Shown: one piece after another, positions 14,038 to 21,725 of the stretch
Layout: every line of letters starts with the position of its first letter
How positions within the stretch are numbered: position 1 is the first letter of the stretch
NCBI GenBank assembly: GCA_938011245.1
Contig: CALLUJ010000126.1
Span: 1 to 33,046, forward strand
DNA length: 33,046 nucleotides
Source: an uncultured Aquimarina sp.
GTDB lineage: Bacteria > Bacteroidota > Bacteroidia > Flavobacteriales > Flavobacteriaceae
Reading direction: 5' to 3'
Notes under the pieces: model-generated
Seen by the model: the letters and a program-made list of their open reading frames with translations, nothing else
The model's database searches: none
Told to the model about the DNA's origin: nothing
Made by a program: the position numbers and the translations under genes

Positions 14038-15252
14038 TTAATTTCCACACTGGCCTTCTTTAATCCAGCCACTTATTACTCTTCTATATAAATCTCCTCT
14101 GTAAGTTACTTTATCCCCTACTTGGTATATATTAGTTCCTCTAAACGCCTCTACACCTTCGCATATATCTGCTTGCTCTCCTCCACATTCTCTAAGTAAA
14201 TTCCATCTAGAAAAGTCTCTTTCAAATAAATAACCTCTAAAAGTAACTCTATCTCCAACTCGGTATCTTGTATTTCTATTAAATTCTCCAATACCATTAC
14301 ATACATTAGTTGGTTTACTAGGCACCGTTACTCCTCCTCCATTGCTTTGTTCTTCCTCTTCTTCTTCTTCATTTGTCTGAGTAGTTGCTCCTGGGTAAGC
14401 TTGATTTGTCCCCGATACATCGCCCGCAGAAAGCTTTCCTGAACTTCTAGGTAATGGATTTCCATTTAAATCGACAATAGTAGGTTGTCTATTTTTTGAA
14501 AATGTAAATGATCCATACATCATTACTGAATTAATATCCAATGCTGTTGTTAATGGTAATGAGTTTCTAACTACAAAAAATTGATCCTGAGCATTGTCTT
14601 GAATGTTTTCAAAATTAACTCTCACCGTTTGGTCTCTATCTTCTCTATTCTGTTCATGAATAAAACCTAATGTATGTCCTATTTCATGAATAATAATAGA
14701 CAAAGAAGCCCTACTACCAAAGCGTAAAAATCCTCTGTTTCCATATGCTCCTAAAGAGGCTACTCCACAAAAACAGTTATCTCCTGTGCGTTCTACGTTT
14801 ACGTAGAAAGATTCATTAGTTTGTTCTTTAAACCGTATAGTAGTTTTAGATTCCCATTCTTGTATAGCACTTTGGAAATCGGTTTTCATTTGATCTGTAA
14901 GATTACCTATTCTGTATATAACGGTATTGTTTGGCCATTTACGTACTTGACCTCTCCCTAAAATAGTAATTTCAGAACGTCCAGGTAATTTAGGTACTAT
15001 AACATCTGAAGCATTAGGATTATCGAAATTTTCATCGAAAAGAATCATGTCACTTCCTTTTCCTCCTAATAAATAAGTGCCGTCTTCTTGTTTTAAAACA
15101 GGAACATCGCTACCCATTAATTTTTTAATTTCTGTTTGTTCCGAAGACTCTTCTTGAACCGTTATAGTTTCATCTAATTGAATGTCTTCTTCCTGGCAAG
15201 ACCATAATGTCCCTAATAACATTACTAGGCTTAATGTTTTAATTAACTTCAT
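14038..15252 (-). CDS. Lipoprotein metalloprotease of the astacin (M12A) family with two C-terminal carbohydrate-binding-like repeats
   Basis: A 404-residue surface or secreted protease. The lipobox ends at C19 (LGTLWSC), so it is probably membrane-anchored. The catalytic domain (about 100-290) carries the astacin zinc signature HEIGHTLGFIHEQNREDRD (H189, E190, H193, H199) and the Met-turn SVMMY (242-246). An acidic run of seven Glu (295-301), encoded by GAA/GAG triplets, forms a linker. Two Cys-flanked repeats follow (about 318-356 and 364-402), each with Y-x-VGD-x-VT-[FY]-RG and conserved Trp, resembling chitin-binding type 3 (CBM5/12) modules. A propeptide-like region spans 40-95. The gene is alone, with its own terminator. 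The substrate is unknown; carbohydrate binding by the repeats is inferred from pattern. Confidence 0.88.
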   Translation of the reverse strand: MKLIKTLSLVMLLGTLWSCQEEDIQLDETITVQEESSEQTEIKKLMGSDVPVLKQEDGTYLLGGKGSDMILFDENFDNPNASDVIVPKLPGRSEITILGRGQVRKWPNNTVIYRIGNLTDQMKTDFQSAIQEWESKTTIRFKEQTNESFYVNVERTGDNCFCGVASLGAYGNRGFLRFGSRASLSIIIHEIGHTLGFIHEQNREDRDQTVRVNFENIQDNAQDQFFVVRNSLPLTTALDINSVMMYGSFTFSKNRQPTIVDLNGNPLPRSSGKLSAGDVSGTNQAYPGATTQTNEEEEEEEQSNGGGVTVPSKPTNVCNGIGEFNRNTRYRVGDRVTFRGYLFERDFSRWNLLRECGGEQADICEGVEAFRGTNIYQVGDKVTYRGDLYRRVISGWIKEGQCGN

Positions 15253-15480
15253 TTGATTAAGTGTTAATGATTTGTATTGTTTCTATAACCCTTAAAATCT
15301 CATTTTATTATCTATAATATCGTTAAAACAGAAAAATATATTACTATGCTAACCAATTCCTACAAGGTTATAGTTCTATTTTATTTAAATCAAACTCTTA
15401 TAGGTAAGTTTATATACCCAGAGAATGGGTTTTAAAGGAAAGAATATTCAAAATTAAGTTTAAAAAAAGGGTGTTGAATA

Positions 15481-16521
15481 TTATAATCGTTGTTTTTCAG
15501 AATAGCTCCTCCATTTTTCAATACAATTAAAAATATCGTCTGGGACAGGAGCTTCAAAGAATAAGTTTTCACCAGAAGTTGGGTGCTCAAAGCCTAAAGT
15601 ACGCGCATGTAACGCCTGTCTTGGTAAAATTTTAAAACAATTGTCTACAAATTGCTTATATTTTGTAAAAGTTGTTCCCTTTAAAATGACATCTCCTCCG
15701 TAACGCTCATCGTTAAATAATGTATGTCCTATATGCTTCATATGCACTCTAATTTGATGAGTGCGTCCTGTTTCTAGTTTACATTTAACTAAGGTAACAT
15801 AACCTATACGCTCTATTACCTCGTAATGTGTTACTGCGGGCTTGCCTTTATCGGCTTCTTCCCCTTCCCAAACAAAATTTTGCAACCTATTTTTGGGATG
15901 TCTACCTATATTTCCTTCTATAGTCCCTGTATTTTCCTTTACATCTCCCCATACTAGAGCCACATACTCACGAATACTAGTTTTATTAGCAAACTGTTTG
16001 GACAAATGTGCCATTGCGTTTTCCGTTTTCGCAACTACTAAAAGTCCACTCGTATCTTTATCTATACGGTGTACTAAACCAGGGCGATTACTACTATTAT
16101 TAGGTAAATTGTCAAAATGATAGATTAATGCGTTAATCAAAGTTCCCTCGTAATTTCCATGTCCGGGATGTACTACCATCCCTGCAACTTTATTTACTAC
16201 TAGCACTTCTTCATCTTCATAAACAATAGTAATTGGAATATTTTGTGGTGTTAATAGTTGTTCATAAGTAGGATGTTCCAACATCATACGTACTATATCA
16301 TTAGGTTTTACTTTATGATTAGATTTCACAGGGACATCATTAACCCATACATGTCCTTCTTTAGCTGTTTGTTGTATTTTACTACGGGTAATATTTTCTA
16401 TAAAATTTAACAAAAACTTATCTACTCTAAGCGGTTGTTGTCCTGTTCCCGCTACAAACCGATAATGTTCGTGCAAGTTTGAAGATTCCTTTGGCCCTAT
16501 GCTATCGCTAAAATTACTCAT
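15481..16521 (-). CDS. rluD: RluA/RluD-family 23S rRNA pseudouridine synthase
   Basis: The 346-residue protein has an N-terminal S4 RNA-binding domain (about 30-85, RVDKFLLNF...GHVWVND) and a pseudouridine synthase domain (about 95-320). The catalytic motif HRIDKDTSGLLV is intact, with the catalytic Asp at 154, followed by TGRTHQIRVH at about 258-267. Such enzymes convert uridines in 23S rRNA to pseudouridine; RluD acts on helix 69. It starts 7 bases after the PASTA gene stop, so the two are co-transcribed, the usual flavobacterial arrangement beside ddl and coaD. Family is certain; exact target sites (RluD rather than RluC or RluA) are inferred from the S4 domain and context. Confidence 0.9.
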   Translation of the reverse strand: MSNFSDSIGPKESSNLHEHYRFVAGTGQQPLRVDKFLLNFIENITRSKIQQTAKEGHVWVNDVPVKSNHKVKPNDIVRMMLEHPTYEQLLTPQNIPITIVYEDEEVLVVNKVAGMVVHPGHGNYEGTLINALIYHFDNLPNNSSNRPGLVHRIDKDTSGLLVVAKTENAMAHLSKQFANKTSIREYVALVWGDVKENTGTIEGNIGRHPKNRLQNFVWEGEEADKGKPAVTHYEVIERIGYVTLVKCKLETGRTHQIRVHMKHIGHTLFNDERYGGDVILKGTTFTKYKQFVDNCFKILPRQALHARTLGFEHPTSGENLFFEAPVPDDIFNCIEKWRSYSEKQRL

Positions 16522-16528
16522 AGTCTAT

Positions 16529-17080
16529 TTATATTGACCCATCTCCAACCACTAAGTCAATAGTAGATGTTTTCATTAATAAAGAATTTGGCTTTACTCT
16601 TTTGCCTTTGTATTGTAACTCTAACACAACATCTTTGGCTAAATTAGGACGTTTTATTGTTTTTCCTACCTTAAAACCCAATGCTCTTAACGTAGGTTCT
16701 GCTTGCCTTTTTGTTTTTTGAATAACGTTAGGAACTTCTACCATTCGATACCCTGAAGGGTTAAGTACCAAATAAATTTTTCTATTTTCTTTTACAAAAC
16801 CTCCTGCTTTTGGATTTTGCTCTATTACTGATAAAGGAGGATAATCCGGATTAAAATTTGCAGAATCTTGCACCTTTGCTTCTAAATTAAGCTCGCTTAA
16901 TGCATTAGAGGAAGCTTCAAAACTTAATTTTTCTAAATTAGGAACCTGTATTCTTTCATTGTGGTTAGTGGTATAAGCTAACCATTTTAATGCAAAAAAA
17001 ATTAAAACAGCTATCATTAACAGCATCAATAATAATTGATACACAAATGTTTTGCTAAACAAAAAACGAAAAAAACTCAT
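16529..17080 (-). CDS. Membrane-anchored PASTA-domain protein
   Basis: A 183-residue protein with one membrane segment at about 13-36 (YQLLLMLLMIAVLIFFALKW) and two PASTA repeats outside. The first is about 42-108 (QVPNLEKLSFEASSNAL to YLVLNPSG), the second about 113-181 (EVPNVIQKTKRQAEPTLRAL to IDLVVGDG). PASTA repeats bind peptidoglycan fragments or help penicillin-binding proteins in other bacteria, so a cell-wall role is likely. It has no kinase or transpeptidase domain. A TATATTTG box lies at 17095-17102 (complement), 15 bases before the ATG, with no clear TTG partner. It is divergent from ddl, a D-Ala-D-Ala ligase, which fits a wall-related neighbourhood. Confidence 0.88.
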   Translation of the reverse strand: MSFFRFLFSKTFVYQLLLMLLMIAVLIFFALKWLAYTTNHNERIQVPNLEKLSFEASSNALSELNLEAKVQDSANFNPDYPPLSVIEQNPKAGGFVKENRKIYLVLNPSGYRMVEVPNVIQKTKRQAEPTLRALGFKVGKTIKRPNLAKDVVLELQYKGKRVKPNSLLMKTSTIDLVVGDGSI

Positions 17081-17202
17081 ACTTCTATTTTAAGCAAATA
17101 TACTAAAAGCAATCTTCATTTTTTTAAGCTTTGTATAAACGAATTCCCTTACTTTTGTTTCTATCGAAAACCAATTAGCATCTATAGCCTTAATCCGTAC
17201 TT

Positions 17203-18183
17203 ATGAAAAAAAATATAGCAATAGCCATGGGGGGGTATGCCGAAGAATATGATATTTCTATTAAAAGTGGTAACATCGTTTACAAACATTTATCTAAAAT
17301 TAATTACAACACTTTTCGTATTGTTTTTTCTAAAAAAGAATGGTTTTATTGGAGCGATGATAATTCAAAAATACCTGTAGATAAATCTAATTTTTCAATT
17401 TCGTTACACGGAGAAGTTATTTTTTTTGATGTTGTTTTTAATACTATCCACGGCACGCCTGGCGAGGATGGCTTATTGCAAGCTTATTTAAAACTTTTAA
17501 ACATCCCGCAAACTAGTTGCTGTTTTTATACTGCTGCTACAACTTTTAACAAAAGAGATTGTATTAGCATCCTTAAAGCTTACCAAATTCCTACCGCAAA
17601 TAATTTTTTAATTAATAAAGGAGATAACGTAGATATCGAAAATATTATTGCTAATGTAGGCTTACCTTGTTTTGTAAAAGCCAATAGATCTGGAAGTAGT
17701 TTTGGGGTTATTAAAGCTTATACTCCTAAAGACATCAATCCTGCATTAATTGAAGCTTTTAAAGTTGACCATGAAGTTATTATTGAATCCTTTTTAAGTG
17801 GCACCGAGGTTTCTGTAGGTGTAGCTTGCCTAAATGGGACACCTACAATGTTAGGGATTACAGAAATTGTTACCGAAAATGATTTTTTTGATTATGAAGC
17901 AAAGTACTTAGGAAAATCTGAAGAAATTACTCCAGCAAGAATTACTCCTAAACAACAACAAGAAATTGAAGCTTTAGTATTAAAAATATACCACATATTG
18001 GGAATGAAAGGCTTTGCACGTACCGATTTTATTTTTGATAAAGGAAAACCTTATTTTTTAGAAATAAATACCAATCCGGGACTAAGCGAAGCTAGTATTT
18101 TACCTCAGCAAGCTATACATAAAGGAATTTCTTTATCTAAATTGTTTGCCAACGAAATTGAAGAAGCTTTAATTAACAGCTAA
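17203..18183 (+). CDS. ddl: D-alanine--D-alanine ligase
   Basis: Ddl joins two D-alanines with ATP to give the dipeptide that ends the peptidoglycan stem peptide; it acts in the cytoplasm. The 326-residue protein shows the N-terminal GGYAEEYDISIKSG segment, HGTPGEDGLLQAYL at about 87-100, the ATP-grasp strand PCFVKANRSGSSFGV, and the metal-binding end FLEINTNPGLSEASILPQQ. Length is normal for the family. A promoter-like TACTTTTG box lies at 17150-17157. The divergent neighbour is a PASTA wall protein; coaD follows 86 bases downstream on the same strand. Confidence 0.95.
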   Translation: MKKNIAIAMGGYAEEYDISIKSGNIVYKHLSKINYNTFRIVFSKKEWFYWSDDNSKIPVDKSNFSISLHGEVIFFDVVFNTIHGTPGEDGLLQAYLKLLNIPQTSCCFYTAATTFNKRDCISILKAYQIPTANNFLINKGDNVDIENIIANVGLPCFVKANRSGSSFGVIKAYTPKDINPALIEAFKVDHEVIIESFLSGTEVSVGVACLNGTPTMLGITEIVTENDFFDYEAKYLGKSEEITPARITPKQQQEIEALVLKIYHILGMKGFARTDFIFDKGKPYFLEINTNPGLSEASILPQQAIHKGISLSKLFANEIEEALINS

Positions 18184-18269
18184 AAAATTTCACATTCTCT
18201 TTATTCTAAATCGTTTATCAAAAGATATAATTTGTAATTTCCACCATTATTAATCGTTAACATTAGTCC

Positions 18270-18722
18270 ATGCGCCGAGCTATTTTCCCTGGGTCTTTCG
18301 ACCCATTAACCCTAGGACATCACGACATTATATCTAGAGGAGCACTATTATTCGACGAGGTAATTGTTGCCATTGGTATTAATGCTAATAAAAAATACAT
18401 GTTTAGTTTGGAAGAACGTGTATTTTTCATAGAAAAGGCTTTTCCTAATCATAGTAATGTTAAAGTTGTTACTTACACTGGGCTTACCGTCGACTTTTGT
18501 AAGACAATTAACGCTCAATTTATTTTAAGAGGCTTGAGAAATCCTGCCGATTTCGAATTTGAAAAAGCAATAGCCCACACTAACAAAGTACTTACTGGCA
18601 TTGATACTATTTTTTTACTTACCGATGCTAGCACTTCCTTTATTAGTAGCAGTATAGTAAGGGATGTAATACGAAATAAAGGAGATTACACCACTTTAGT
18701 TCCTAAAACAGTAAGGATATAA
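18270..18722 (+). CDS. coaD: Phosphopantetheine adenylyltransferase CoaD
   Basis: CoaD adenylates 4'-phosphopantetheine to dephospho-CoA, the penultimate step of coenzyme A synthesis. The 150-residue protein is slightly shorter than the usual 155-165. It has the nucleotidyltransferase motif FPGSFDPLTLGHHDII (residues 6-21) and the C-terminal FISSSIVRDV, which closes over ATP, and RGLRNPADFEFE at about 90-101. Preceded by ddl by 86 bases, likely sharing transcription. A hairpin directly after the stop belongs mainly to the opposite tRNA but could also limit read-through. Confidence 0.95.
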   Translation: MRRAIFPGSFDPLTLGHHDIISRGALLFDEVIVAIGINANKKYMFSLEERVFFIEKAFPNHSNVKVVTYTGLTVDFCKTINAQFILRGLRNPADFEFEKAIAHTNKVLTGIDTIFLLTDASTSFISSSIVRDVIRNKGDYTTLVPKTVRI

Positions 18723-18725
18723 ACA

Positions 18726-18755
18726 CAAAAAAGGTCTTGATTTGCATCAAGACCT
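18726..18755 (-). terminator. Terminator of tRNA-His
   Basis: AGGTCTTGAT (18732-18741) pairs perfectly with ATCAAGACCT (18746-18755) around a TTGC loop. On the minus strand the stem is followed by TTTTTGTGTTT, so it terminates the tRNA-His transcript. On the plus strand only AAAATG follows, so termination for coaD would be weak. Confidence 0.8.
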
Positions 18756-18765
18756 AAAATGTAAG

Positions 18766-18840
18766 GGTGGAAGACCGGGTTCGAACCGGCGACTTCTGGT
18801 ACCACAAACCAGCGCTCTAACCAGCTGAGCTACAACCACC
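18766..18840 (-). tRNA. tRNA-His (GTG)
   Basis: The minus strand folds as a cloverleaf with anticodon loop TTGTGGT (anticodon GTG), D-arm GCTC...GAGC and T-arm GCCGG-TTCGAAC-CCGGT. The extra G at the 5' end (G-1, 18840) opposite C73 (18766) is the identity mark of tRNA-His. CCA is not encoded. The acceptor stem pairs at positions 1-4 and 7, but positions 5 and 6 face U68 and U67, giving two adjacent U-U mismatches. A promoter (TTG, 19 bases, TAATTTTG) lies upstream and a terminator downstream. Confidence 0.95.
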
Positions 18841-18854
18841 ATTTATTGCGAGTG

Positions 18855-18884
18855 CAAAATTAAGACGATTTTACGTATTACCAA
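18855..18884 (-). promoter_or_regulatory. Promoter of tRNA-His
   Basis: On the minus strand, TTG (complement of 18882-18884), exactly 19 bases, then TAATTTTG (complement of 18855-18862). This matches the Bacteroidota housekeeping consensus and places the start of transcription about 10 bases before the tRNA. Confidence 0.8.
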
Positions 18885-18903
18885 AACAAAAAATGATTTT
18901 TTT

Positions 18904-19626
18904 CTAAATTAAATCACATATTGAATCCACCGCTACATAACGCTCTGTAGTGTAACCTTCTGCAAAGTTAACACCAATTAAACGCCCAAAATCCTTTGCC
19001 CTATAAGTTACACTATCTAAAAAGTTTTGATTAGAAATAGGTGTCTGAACAACTCCTTCTTTTTCTATTTCTTGAAAAAATTGAGTTTTATAAGCCTTTA
19101 CAGCTGCTACTTTAACATCGTTAAATCCTGAAATATCCACCACAAAATCGGGAGTAATTGTTTTCCATTGAATATAATGATACACATGCTTTGGGCGCCA
19201 ATGAAGTTGTTTTTTGTTATTAAAAAAAGTTTCAACTTTAAGCAAACCACTTAAAAAGCAAGCATCAGAAGCTAATTTACTACCTTTAGCGTGATCTATA
19301 TGTCTATCCTCTATTGCATTACAAAGCACTATTTCTGGACGATATTTTCTAATAACCTCTATTACCTTCAGTTGGTGTTTTTCATCATTCACAAAAAAAC
19401 CATCTTTAAATCCTAAATTTTCACGAATATGAACGCCCATTATTTTAGCAGCAATAGCTGCTTCGTTATCTCGTGTTGTTGCTGTCCCTCTAGACCCTAA
19501 TTCACCTCTAGTTAAATCCAAAATTCCTACTTTTTTCCCCCTAGCAATTTCTTTAACTAAAGTACCTCCACAATTTAATTCTACATCGTCTGGATGTGCA
19601 CCTATGGCTAGTATATCTAATTTCAT
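18904..19626 (-). CDS. bshB1: Bacillithiol biosynthesis deacetylase BshB1
   Basis: A 240-residue zinc deacetylase of the PIG-L/LmbE family. It removes the acetyl group from GlcNAc-malate to give GlcN-malate in bacillithiol synthesis. The first zinc motif is AIGAHPDDVELNCGG (H11, D13, D14), and the second is RHIDHAKGS (H109, D111, H112). DLTRGELGSRGT at about 37-48 and KAYKTQF near 193 separate BshB1 from other LmbE proteins. It stands alone, in opposite orientation to the peroxiredoxin gene. Linkage to that thiol peroxidase fits a redox neighbourhood. Other bacillithiol genes are not in the window. Confidence 0.9.
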   Translation of the reverse strand: MKLDILAIGAHPDDVELNCGGTLVKEIARGKKVGILDLTRGELGSRGTATTRDNEAAIAAKIMGVHIRENLGFKDGFFVNDEKHQLKVIEVIRKYRPEIVLCNAIEDRHIDHAKGSKLASDACFLSGLLKVETFFNNKKQLHWRPKHVYHYIQWKTITPDFVVDISGFNDVKVAAVKAYKTQFFQEIEKEGVVQTPISNQNFLDSVTYRAKDFGRLIGVNFAEGYTTERYVAVDSICDLI

Positions 19627-19938
19627 AGTTCTTTTTTGTAAATCGTTTTTTTAATTTAAAGGTAACAATAGTTAAACTTAACTATATACCAAAAACCTGT
19701 TTTGTCTGTAATCTACTTCAAACATCGCAGTAACTACATTTATTACACAGCATTATACTACAAAATTTTAACCCCTAATTTTTAAATTAAAATACAAAGC
19801 TATTACCCTATAACATATTTAAAGTATAACAAATACTTATAGCAAAATAACAAATTAAAATTTCAAATTAACAACTAGTGTGTTTTCTATTTTATATTTG
19901 CAGCATTAAAAATTAATATCAATTCAAAATTAATAACA
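19627..19938. promoter_or_regulatory. Divergent control region of bshB1 and the peroxiredoxin gene
   Basis: This 312-base AT-rich gap contains no gene. A TATATTTG box at 19893-19900 lies 38 bases before the peroxiredoxin ATG and fits the Bacteroidota -7 element; no clear TTG is found at the right distance, so activation by a regulator is possible. No clear box was found for bshB1. Confidence 0.5.
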
Positions 19939-20577
19939 ATGGCATTTGTAGGAAAACAATTCCCTAGTTTAGACGTAGACGCAATGAACGATTTGGGAGA
20001 TACATTCAAATTAAACGTATTAGAAGAAGCTAAAAACAAAGGCAAAAAGGTTCTTTTATTTTGGTATCCAAAAGACTTTACTTTTGTTTGCCCAACAGAA
20101 TTACACGCTTTCCAAGCTGCTATTGCTGAGTTCGAAAAAAGAAACACTATAGTAATAGGTGCTTCTTGTGATACTCCAGAGGTACACTTTGCATGGTTAA
20201 GTACTTCAAAAGATAACGGAGGAATTGAAGGAGTAACTTATCCTCTTTTGGCAGACAGCAATCGTAACTTAGCAAATCAATTAGGTATTTTAGATATTAC
20301 TAACGAACGATATAATGAAGAAACAGGAACTGTATTAGTAGATGGAGATAATGTAACTTACCGTGCTACTTATTTAATTGACGAGGAAGGTATTGTATTT
20401 CACGAAGGTGTAAACCATATGCCTGTTGGTCGTAATGTTTCCGAATTTTTACGTTTAATTGATGCTTATACCCACGTTCAGAAAAATGGGGAAGTTTGTC
20501 CTGCTAACTGGGAAGAAGGTAAAGAAGCTATGGGTGCAAATGCTAAAGCAACTGCTGCTTATTTAGCTGCAAACTAA
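19939..20577 (+). CDS. 2-Cys peroxiredoxin (AhpC/TSA family)
   Basis: A 212-residue thiol peroxidase that reduces hydrogen peroxide and organic peroxides in the cytoplasm. The peroxidatic Cys is C51 in FTFVCPTEL, and the resolving Cys is C187 in GEVCPANW, the layout of typical 2-Cys enzymes. HMPVGRNVSEFLRL, about residue 160-173, is the usual AhpC segment. The C-terminus ends in an Ala-rich tail (AKATAAYLAAN). A thioredoxin gene follows 94 bases downstream and could reduce the oxidised enzyme. A stable hairpin lies between the two genes. The promoter box is at 19893-19900. Confidence 0.93.
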   Translation: MAFVGKQFPSLDVDAMNDLGDTFKLNVLEEAKNKGKKVLLFWYPKDFTFVCPTELHAFQAAIAEFEKRNTIVIGASCDTPEVHFAWLSTSKDNGGIEGVTYPLLADSNRNLANQLGILDITNERYNEETGTVLVDGDNVTYRATYLIDEEGIVFHEGVNHMPVGRNVSEFLRLIDAYTHVQKNGEVCPANWEEGKEAMGANAKATAAYLAAN

Positions 20578-20599
20578 GCCTAATAACATAATCAAAATA

Positions 20600-20627
20600 T
20601 CCCACCTCCATTCGTTTCGAGGTGGGA
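20600..20627 (+). other. Stable stem-loop between peroxiredoxin and thioredoxin genes
   Basis: TCCCACCTC (20600-20608) pairs with GAGGTGGGA (20619-20627) with a 10-base loop. It lies 23 bases after the peroxiredoxin stop. It is GC-rich against an AT-rich background but has no T-run on either strand. It may be a 3'-end stabiliser, a processing site or a partial terminator. Confidence 0.6.
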
Positions 20628-20671
20628 AACTAAATAATACAAGAGTTTTAATTTCAAAAAAAAATAAACTT

Positions 20672-20986
20672 ATGTTACAAGAATTGGAAAGCGACAATTT
20701 AACCGATTTAGTAAACACTAACAATACTGTGTTAGTGCAATATTCAGCTACATGGTGTGGAAATTGTCGTATCATGAAGCCTAAATTCAAAAAATTAGCT
20801 ACCGAGAACGAAGCTATTTCTTTTATAATTGCAGATGCTGAAAAGTTTCCTGTATCAAGGCAATTAGCAAACGTAGATAATCTTCCTACTTTTGCCGCAT
20901 TTAAAAATGGAAAACTGGTTAACCAAGTACAAACCAATAAATTTGAATCTTTGAAAGAACTTGTAAATGAAGTTACCAATAATTAA
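20672..20986 (+). CDS. Thioredoxin-family protein
   Basis: A 104-residue single-domain thioredoxin. The redox centre is ATWCGNCRIMKPKF with C29 and C32 (CGNC in place of the common CGPC), and the cis-proline is in NLPTFAAF at about residues 72-79. There is no signal peptide, so it is cytoplasmic. Replacing Pro by Asn between the cysteines changes redox potential in related proteins. It probably recycles the peroxiredoxin encoded just upstream. The stop overlaps the next gene by 20 bases, which suggests translational coupling. Confidence 0.9.
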   Translation: MLQELESDNLTDLVNTNNTVLVQYSATWCGNCRIMKPKFKKLATENEAISFIIADAEKFPVSRQLANVDNLPTFAAFKNGKLVNQVQTNKFESLKELVNEVTNN

Positions 20987-21224
20987 ACACCTCTCTTCTT
21001 TTATTGAAGAGAACGACGAAGATTTTGTTGCTGAAACTATTGAAACCTTAGAAGCTTTAACAGAAGTTCCATCGCTTAAAGATGAAGAATTGGACGTTAT
21101 AGGCGAATTAATCTCTAATATGTATGGTGCTCTAGAAGTTAAAAAAATGGCCGATAGCGGTATTCCTCAAAAAGAAGCTTTAAACACTTTTATGCAGCGT
21201 GTTTTAGGCTCAATAGACAAATAA
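20967..21224 (+). CDS. DUF6952-type small conserved flavobacterial protein
   Basis: An 85-residue acidic, helical protein that begins inside the end of the thioredoxin gene (20-base overlap). Its conserved central block is SLKDEELDVIGELISNMYGA, followed by KKEALNTFM-like (QKEALNTFMQRV) sequence. I recall this as the family that regularly follows peroxiredoxin and thioredoxin genes in Flavobacteriia; its function is unknown. The overlap and the shared strand imply that it is made together with thioredoxin. A terminator follows at 21252-21291. Confidence 0.8.
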   Translation: MKLPIIKHLSSFIEENDEDFVAETIETLEALTEVPSLKDEELDVIGELISNMYGALEVKKMADSGIPQKEALNTFMQRVLGSIDK

Positions 21225-21251
21225 ACTCTAAATCTTTTTTATATAATTAAT

Positions 21252-21291
21252 TCAGAATTGTGAAAGAATCATAATTCTGGATTTTTATTTT
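21252..21291 (+). terminator. Terminator of the thioredoxin operon
   Basis: CAGAATT (21253-21259) pairs with AATTCTG (21273-21279), followed by ATTTTTATTTTT. It lies 28 bases after the DUF6952 stop. Confidence 0.7.
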
Positions 21292-21320
21292 TACAACATA
21301 ACGCCAATTATACATTTCTT

Positions 21321-21611
21321 ATGAGCGCACCTAATTCCGAAGAATTTTATTCCAAGCTTAAAACACAATTACAAGATACAGCAATATGGCCTAATTTGTA
21401 TTTATACAAATTTATTATTCCAACACAATCTAATCAATCTAAAGTTTTATTAGATATTTTTGATAATGTAGGAGCAACTATTGTTTCTAAAACTTCTAAA
21501 AACGGAAAGTACACAAGCTATTCTATTAAAGTAAAATTAAAAAATCCCGATGCTGTAATTGCAAAATATAAGGAAGTGGCTTCTAAGGTTGAAGGGGTAA
21601 TTTCTTTATAA
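21321..21611 (+). CDS. DUF493 (YbeD-like) family protein
   Basis: A 96-residue protein of the DUF493 family: WPNLYLYKFIIPTQSN, then VLLDIFDNVGATIVSKTSK, then YTSYSIKVKLKNPDAVIAKYKEVASKVEGVI. The family has an ACT-like alpha-beta fold and no established function in these bacteria. It is flanked by a terminator on each side, so it is monocistronic. Confidence 0.88.
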   Translation: MSAPNSEEFYSKLKTQLQDTAIWPNLYLYKFIIPTQSNQSKVLLDIFDNVGATIVSKTSKNGKYTSYSIKVKLKNPDAVIAKYKEVASKVEGVISL

Positions 21612-21666
21612 ACCTAAATTCCATAATTAGATTATAATATATATTTCAGAAAAATCAAAATCCATA

Positions 21667-21692
21667 TTGCTTTTAAGCAAGGTCTTTTTTTT
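21667..21692 (+). terminator. Terminator of the DUF493 gene
   Basis: TTGCTT (21667-21672) pairs with AAGCAA (21675-21680) over a minimal TT loop. GGTC and eight T bases (21685-21692) follow. Confidence 0.65.
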
Positions 21693-21725
21693 AATTGAAT
21701 TATTTTGTTTTGAGCAGTGTTTAAT

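Noticed and set aside
15416-15433. ACCCA/TGGGT hairpin before rluD stop
   Set aside because: Five pairs and only three T on the plus strand, none on the minus strand where a terminator would be needed.
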